From assembly GCA_041874755.1 (NCBI GenBank), contig CP102611.1, positions 2,914,001-2,978,000 of the forward strand: DNA of 64,000 bases. The letters run 5' to 3'. Numbering within the stretch: the stretch's first letter is position 1; each line of letters opens with the position of its first letter. Position numbers and translations under genes: made by a program. The stretch comes from Chitinibacter sp. SCUT-21. Its GTDB lineage: Bacteria > Pseudomonadota > Gammaproteobacteria > Burkholderiales > Chitinibacteraceae. The notes below the pieces were generated by a model that was not told the origin of the DNA, ran no database searches, and saw nothing but the letters and a program-made list of their open reading frames with translations. Below are positions 60,202 through 64,000 of the stretch, in pieces.

Positions 60202-62085
60202 ATGAATTGCCCTGTTAAATATCCTTTACTCGATGCTATCGATTGCCCGGCTGATTTACGCGAAGTCGAGCGCAAAGACCTGCCGCAAGTGGCGCAAGAA
60301 GTGCGCCAGTTTTTGCTCGGCTCGGTCAGCCAAACTGGCGGCCACTTTGCCTCGAACTTGGGCGCGGTTGAGCTGACTGTAGCGCTGCACTATGTGTTCG
60401 ATACGCCGCACGATCGCTTGGTGTGGGATGTGGGGCATCAAAGCTATCCACATAAAATCCTAACCGGCCGCAAAAACCGCATGCACACCATGCGGAAAAA
60501 GGGCGGTTTGGCGGGCTTTCCCAAGCGTGACGAGTCTGAATACGACACCTTTGGCGTCGGTCATTCGTCAACGTCGATTGGCGCTGCGCTCGGCATGGCT
60601 GAAGCTGCGCTATTAAAAGGCGAAAAGCGCAAAGCGATTGCCGTGATTGGCGATGGCGCAATGACGGCAGGGCAGGCGATTGAGGCGCTGTTTAACGCCG
60701 GTCACCGCGATTTAACCGATTTATTGGTGATTTTGAACGACAACGAAATGTCGATCTCGCCGAACGTCGGCGCGTTTAATAATTACCTCGCCAAACTTTT
60801 GTCAGGCAAGTTTTATAACGGCATTCGCAATGCCTCGGGCAAAGTGCTTGACGCAATGCCGCCGCTGAAAGAGCTGGCGAAAAAGGGCGAAGAAAGCGTG
60901 AAGGGCTTTTTGACGCCCGGCACCTTGTTTGAAGAAATCGGCTTTAACTATATCGGCCCGATTGACGGCCACGATATGGAAACCTTGGTGGCGACGCTAT
61001 CGAATATCAAAGAGCTGCGCGGACCGCAGTTTTTGCACGTCGTCACGAAAAAAGGCAATGGGTATAAGCTGGCAGTGGCCGACCCTGTTAAGTATCACGC
61101 GGTTACCCCCTTTACGCCAGAAGATGGCATGAGCGCGGGCAAGGGCGGCGGCAAGCCGAGTTTTACCCAAGTATTCGGCGATTGGCTGTGCGATATGGCC
61201 AAAATTGACGATAAATTGGTCGGCATCACGCCAGCGATGCGCGAAGGCAGCGGCATGGTGCGCTTTCATGCCGAGCATCCAGATCGCTATTTCGACGTCG
61301 GTATCGCCGAGCAACACGCGGTGACGTTTGCCGGCGGCTTGGCCTGTGAAGGGCTCAAACCCGTCGTGGCAATTTATTCGACCTTCCTGCAGCGCGCGTA
61401 CGATCAGCTCATCCACGATGTTGCACTACAGAATCTGGACGTGACCTTTGCGATCGACCGTGCAGGTCTGGTCGGTGCAGACGGCCCTACGCACGCAGGT
61501 AGCTTCGATTTGTCATACCTGCGCTGTATTCCGAATGTGGCGATTTTGGCGCCGGGCGACGAAAACGAATGCCGCCAAATGCTGTACACGGCGTATCAAT
61601 ATCCGGGCACGGCCTGTGTGCGGTATCCGCGCGGTAGTGGTTTGGGCGCGAAGGTTGAGGCCAATATGGTCGCGCTGCCTTGGGGTAAAGGCGAAATTCG
61701 CCGCGCAGCTGCGGCTAGCGAAGGCAAAAAGGTAGCGATTCTGGCCTTTGGTACCGTGCTCGAGCCAGCATTGAAAGCCTCTGAGGTCCTCAATGCCACG
61801 GTCGCCAATATGCGCTTTATTAAGCCGCTCGATACCGAATTGGTGCGCCAATTGGCTGCAACGCATGACTTGATCGTGACCGTTGAAGACAACGCGGTCA
61901 TGGGTGGCGCAGGTAGTGCGGTGATCGAAGCGATGATGACGATGGGCGTGTGCAAACCGGTGCTGCAATTGGGCCTGCCCGATAGCTACGTCGAGCACGG
62001 CGAGCAAAAAGAAATCCTCGCGCTGTGTGGCCTCGATGCCGCAGGCATTTGCGCGAGCATCGAGCAAAAACTCGCCACGCTGTAA
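60202..62085 (+). CDS. dxs: 1-deoxy-D-xylulose-5-phosphate synthase
   Basis: A 627-residue thiamine diphosphate enzyme for the first step of the MEP isoprenoid pathway. The catalytic His is in [13 protein letters not shown], the TPP/Mg2+ site is [19 protein letters not shown], and [15 protein letters not shown] is the transketolase-family motif. The C-terminal transketolase domain is complete. It is in the same cluster as ispA, so precursor supply and chain elongation are co-ordinated. Confidence 0.97.
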   Translation: MNCPVKYPLLDAIDCPADLREVERKDLPQVAQEVRQFLLGSVSQTGGHFASNLGAVELTVALHYVFDTPHDRLVWDVGHQSYPHKILTGRKNRMHTMRKKGGLAGFPKRDESEYDTFGVGHSSTSIGAALGMAEAALLKGEKRKAIAVIGDGAMTAGQAIEALFNAGHRDLTDLLVILNDNEMSISPNVGAFNNYLAKLLSGKFYNGIRNASGKVLDAMPPLKELAKKGEESVKGFLTPGTLFEEIGFNYIGPIDGHDMETLVATLSNIKELRGPQFLHVVTKKGNGYKLAVADPVKYHAVTPFTPEDGMSAGKGGGKPSFTQVFGDWLCDMAKIDDKLVGITPAMREGSGMVRFHAEHPDRYFDVGIAEQHAVTFAGGLACEGLKPVVAIYSTFLQRAYDQLIHDVALQNLDVTFAIDRAGLVGADGPTHAGSFDLSYLRCIPNVAILAPGDENECRQMLYTAYQYPGTACVRYPRGSGLGAKVEANMVALPWGKGEIRRAAAASEGKKVAILAFGTVLEPALKASEVLNATVANMRFIKPLDTELVRQLAATHDLIVTVEDNAVMGGAGSAVIEAMMTMGVCKPVLQLGLPDSYVEHGEQKEILALCGLDAAGICASIEQKLATL

Positions 62086-62106
62086 CCCATTACTGTCGGG
62101 CTGCCC

Positions 62107-63429
62107 ATGCACACATTAGAACAACTGTGTACCGGGCAGCTGCTCGGTATTACTCGGCTCGATTTATCGGCCAATCTCAGCGAATTTCCGCGCCAGATTT
62201 TCGATCTGGCCGACACGCTAGAAATCCTGAATCTATCCGGCAATCAGCTCTCTAGCCTGCCAGACGATTTACCGCGGCTGCACCAGCTTAAAGTCATTTT
62301 CTGCTCGGATAATCGCTTTACCGAGCTGCCCGCCGTGCTGGGGCAATGCGCGCAGCTGGAAATGATCGGTTTTCGCGCCAATCTAATCAGCCACGTACCT
62401 GCCGAATCCTTGCCGCCACAACTGCGTTGGCTGATTTTGACCGACAATCAGATTACCCAACTGCCAGAGCAATTAGGCCAAGCCACGCGGCTGCAAAAGC
62501 TGATGCTGGCGGGTAATCAATTGCGCGAATTGCCAGCCACGCTGGCCAATTGCCACAACCTCGAATTAGTCCGCATCGCCGTCAACCGCTTTGAGTCGCT
62601 ACCCGAATGCCTGCTGAATCTGCCCAAACTAGCGTGGCTGGCTTTTGCTGGCAACCCATGCGCTGATCGCGTTGAAGCTGCGATGGTCGCGCGCTATAGC
62701 GTGCCCAAAGTGGCATGGTCTGAACTTAGCTTGGGTGCGCAGCTCGGGGAGGGTGCATCTGGGCAGATTTTTGCTGCTGAATGGCTGCATGAGGGCCAAG
62801 TGCACAAGGTTGCGGTCAAACGCTTTAAATCGGCGGTGACCAGCGACGGCGTACCGCGCTGCGAAATGGACGCGTGCATTGCCGCAGGCGCGCACCCCAA
62901 TTTAATCCCGGTGCTGGCTCAGATCGACGACGCGGAAAATCCAGCGCTGGTGCTGGGGCTGATTGATCAAGATTATCAAATCCTCGCCGGCCCACCGAGC
63001 TTAGAGAGCTGTACCCGCGATATTTTCGCGCCTGACGCGCAATACAGCGTGCCGGTGATTTTAACTATCCTGAAGGGTATTGCCTCAGCACTGATGCAGC
63101 TCAATAGCCATGGGCTCATACATGGTGATGTATATGCGCACAACATCTTGGTTCATCAAGACGGCACCTGCCTACTCGGCGACTTCGGCGCCGCATCGTT
63201 CATGCCGCCCGAACACAGCGTAGCTCTCGCCGCGATCGAAATGCGAGCGTTTGCTTGTTTGATCGAAGATTTAATTGATCGTGCAACAGCCGCAAATAAA
63301 ATGGAGTTGCAACAACTTGCAGAACTGAAAGCACTGCAAGCCCAATGTGCAGGAAAAAAACCAAGTTTGAGGCCAAACCTCTCTTTGGTTCTCGACTTAT
63401 TGCAGAATGAAACATTAAAGCTAGGGTAG
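62107..63429 (+). CDS. leucine-rich repeat protein kinase
   Basis: A 440-residue fusion. Residues 14-190 form about seven LRRs with the short xLxxLPxxLGxxxxLxxLxLxxNxL period. Residues 205-440 form a protein-kinase-like domain with P-loop GEGASGQ at 214-220, the ATP Lys238 in VAVKRF, the catalytic loop HGDVYAHN (339-346, HGD in place of HRD) and DFG at 359-361. There is no signal peptide, so it acts in the cytoplasm. This fusion occurs in scattered proteobacteria; substrate unknown. It starts 21 nt after dxs, and a small membrane protein follows 4 nt later. Confidence 0.88.
   Translation: MHTLEQLCTGQLLGITRLDLSANLSEFPRQIFDLADTLEILNLSGNQLSSLPDDLPRLHQLKVIFCSDNRFTELPAVLGQCAQLEMIGFRANLISHVPAESLPPQLRWLILTDNQITQLPEQLGQATRLQKLMLAGNQLRELPATLANCHNLELVRIAVNRFESLPECLLNLPKLAWLAFAGNPCADRVEAAMVARYSVPKVAWSELSLGAQLGEGASGQIFAAEWLHEGQVHKVAVKRFKSAVTSDGVPRCEMDACIAAGAHPNLIPVLAQIDDAENPALVLGLIDQDYQILAGPPSLESCTRDIFAPDAQYSVPVILTILKGIASALMQLNSHGLIHGDVYAHNILVHQDGTCLLGDFGAASFMPPEHSVALAAIEMRAFACLIEDLIDRATAANKMELQQLAELKALQAQCAGKKPSLRPNLSLVLDLLQNETLKLG
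63076..63122. repeat. 47-nt element inside the LRR kinase gene
   Basis: GGTAT at 63076-63080, ATAC at 63118-63121, then A. The left arm is GGTATTGC. It lies in the segment before the HGD catalytic loop. Confidence 0.45.
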
Positions 63430-63433
63430 AGAT

Positions 63434-63928
63434 ATGCGATCCGAGTGGGTTAGTTTGGGGCCAAAAAAACAAAAACACTCATCTGGGATGGTCTGGATTG
63501 TGCGAGTTGGCTCTATTTTATTGAGTTATGCTTTATTTAAAGCACTTGCTGAATATGATGATTGGTTTCTTTCATCTTGTACCGTCGCAACTTATCTAAT
63601 TTTTGCTTATGCGTTTGGATTGAATCACGAAATTAAATTCAATTGTGTACGACGAGTAATTGCTACTTCGAGTACATGGTTTGGTTTGCCATTAAAAAAA
63701 CAAACGGAAGTCGAAATAAAAGATTTTTTATACGTTTATCTCAGTCGTCATGGGAGTGAGTCTGAATTTTGGCAGGTCAAATTGTTTAGCATTAAGCATG
63801 CTGAAACGGGTGTTTCAGTGGCTTTTTCAGATAAGGATGTGGGCTTGGCTGAGGCTGAGCGCTTGGCCCAATTATTTGGCTTACCCAATCGCGGATTTGT
63901 CACTTTTAAAGGTGGGTTTTCGCAGTAA
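63434..63928 (+). CDS. membrane protein of unknown function
   Basis: A 164-residue protein starting MRSEWVSLGPKKQKHSS. Two hydrophobic segments (about 18-40 and 46-66) form a helical hairpin, followed by a cytoplasmic part of about 95 residues with no recognised domain. The region is AT-rich compared with dxs. It starts 4 nt after the LRR kinase stop, so it may be its functional partner or substrate. A terminator follows. Confidence 0.65.
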   Translation: MRSEWVSLGPKKQKHSSGMVWIVRVGSILLSYALFKALAEYDDWFLSSCTVATYLIFAYAFGLNHEIKFNCVRRVIATSSTWFGLPLKKQTEVEIKDFLYVYLSRHGSESEFWQVKLFSIKHAETGVSVAFSDKDVGLAEAERLAQLFGLPNRGFVTFKGGFSQ

Positions 63929-63974
63929 ATAGGAAAGCTCAAAATCGTTGAACTCAATGCATAAAATGTATAAA

Positions 63975-64000
63975 TAAAAAAACCGACCCGTAGGTCGGTT
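63975..64000 (+). terminator. terminator, cut by the window edge
   Basis: A tract then AACCGACC / GGTCGGTT with a 4-nt loop; the T tail is beyond the window. Confidence 0.8.

Overview
The window is bacterial chromosome, most likely from a betaproteobacterium of the order Neisseriales and close to the chitin-degrading Chitinibacteraceae (Chitinibacter, Deefgea and relatives). This is inferred from the 16S rRNA, the typical betaproteobacterial order fmdB-DUF502-aspS, a GH18 chitinase, and an intergenic repeat that resembles a known Neisseria repeat. Nearly all of it is ordinary core genome. There is no prophage, plasmid backbone, insertion sequence or CRISPR array.

Layout. 0-5.8 kb: the end of a multicopper oxidase with a DUF411 metal-binding partner, a MaoC hydratase, a diguanylate cyclase next to the c-di-GMP-binding protein YajQ, ppnP and small membrane proteins. 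5.9-8.7 kb: an argF-lysE-argG cluster. 9-16.2 kb: an SDR reductase, two envelope proteins that share a C-terminal domain, and fmdB-DUF502-aspS. 16.3-20.2 kb: an accessory stretch with a TPR membrane protein, about 1 kb of GC-rich non-coding sequence with inverted repeats, and two unrecognised secreted proteins. 20.3-24.6 kb: guaB, a patatin-like lipase, and overlapping dsbB-oxyR. 25-30.7 kb: a complete rRNA operon (16S, tRNA-Ile, tRNA-Ala, 23S, 5S). 30.9-37.8 kb: rfaE2, two MscS channels, a desaturase, RidA, the chitinase and ogt-xerD. 37.9-42.3 kb: clpS-clpA, a cold-shock protein and icd. 42.4-50.5 kb: rluE, nudJ-mnmA, a DUF1631 protein, a lipocalin and pabB-pabC. 50.6-56 kb: an ankyrin protein, mltF, gltX, a cysteine hydrolase and tRNA-Arg. 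56-64 kb: a di-haem cytochrome c, a GlmS-like protein whose glutaminase half is degenerate, xseB-ispA-dxs, an LRR protein kinase and a membrane protein.

The most unusual signal is a dispersed bipartite palindrome: GGTAT, exactly 37 variable bases, then ATACC, 47 nt in all. I found 19 copies with at least 9 of the 10 end bases, and 7 of these are perfect. By chance about 0.06 perfect copies are expected in 64 kb. The arms often extend to GGTATWGC and GCWATACC, and non-coding copies have an AT-rich centre. Eleven copies are intergenic, and eight of those lie within 3 nt of a stop codon or share a base with it. Two overlap gene ends and six lie inside conserved genes. The half-site centres are 42 bp apart, four turns of B-DNA. 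I recognise no described element of this form. A protein-binding or chromosome-organising site, or a family of very short mobile hairpins, are the two readings I would test. Counts were made by eye and may be incomplete.
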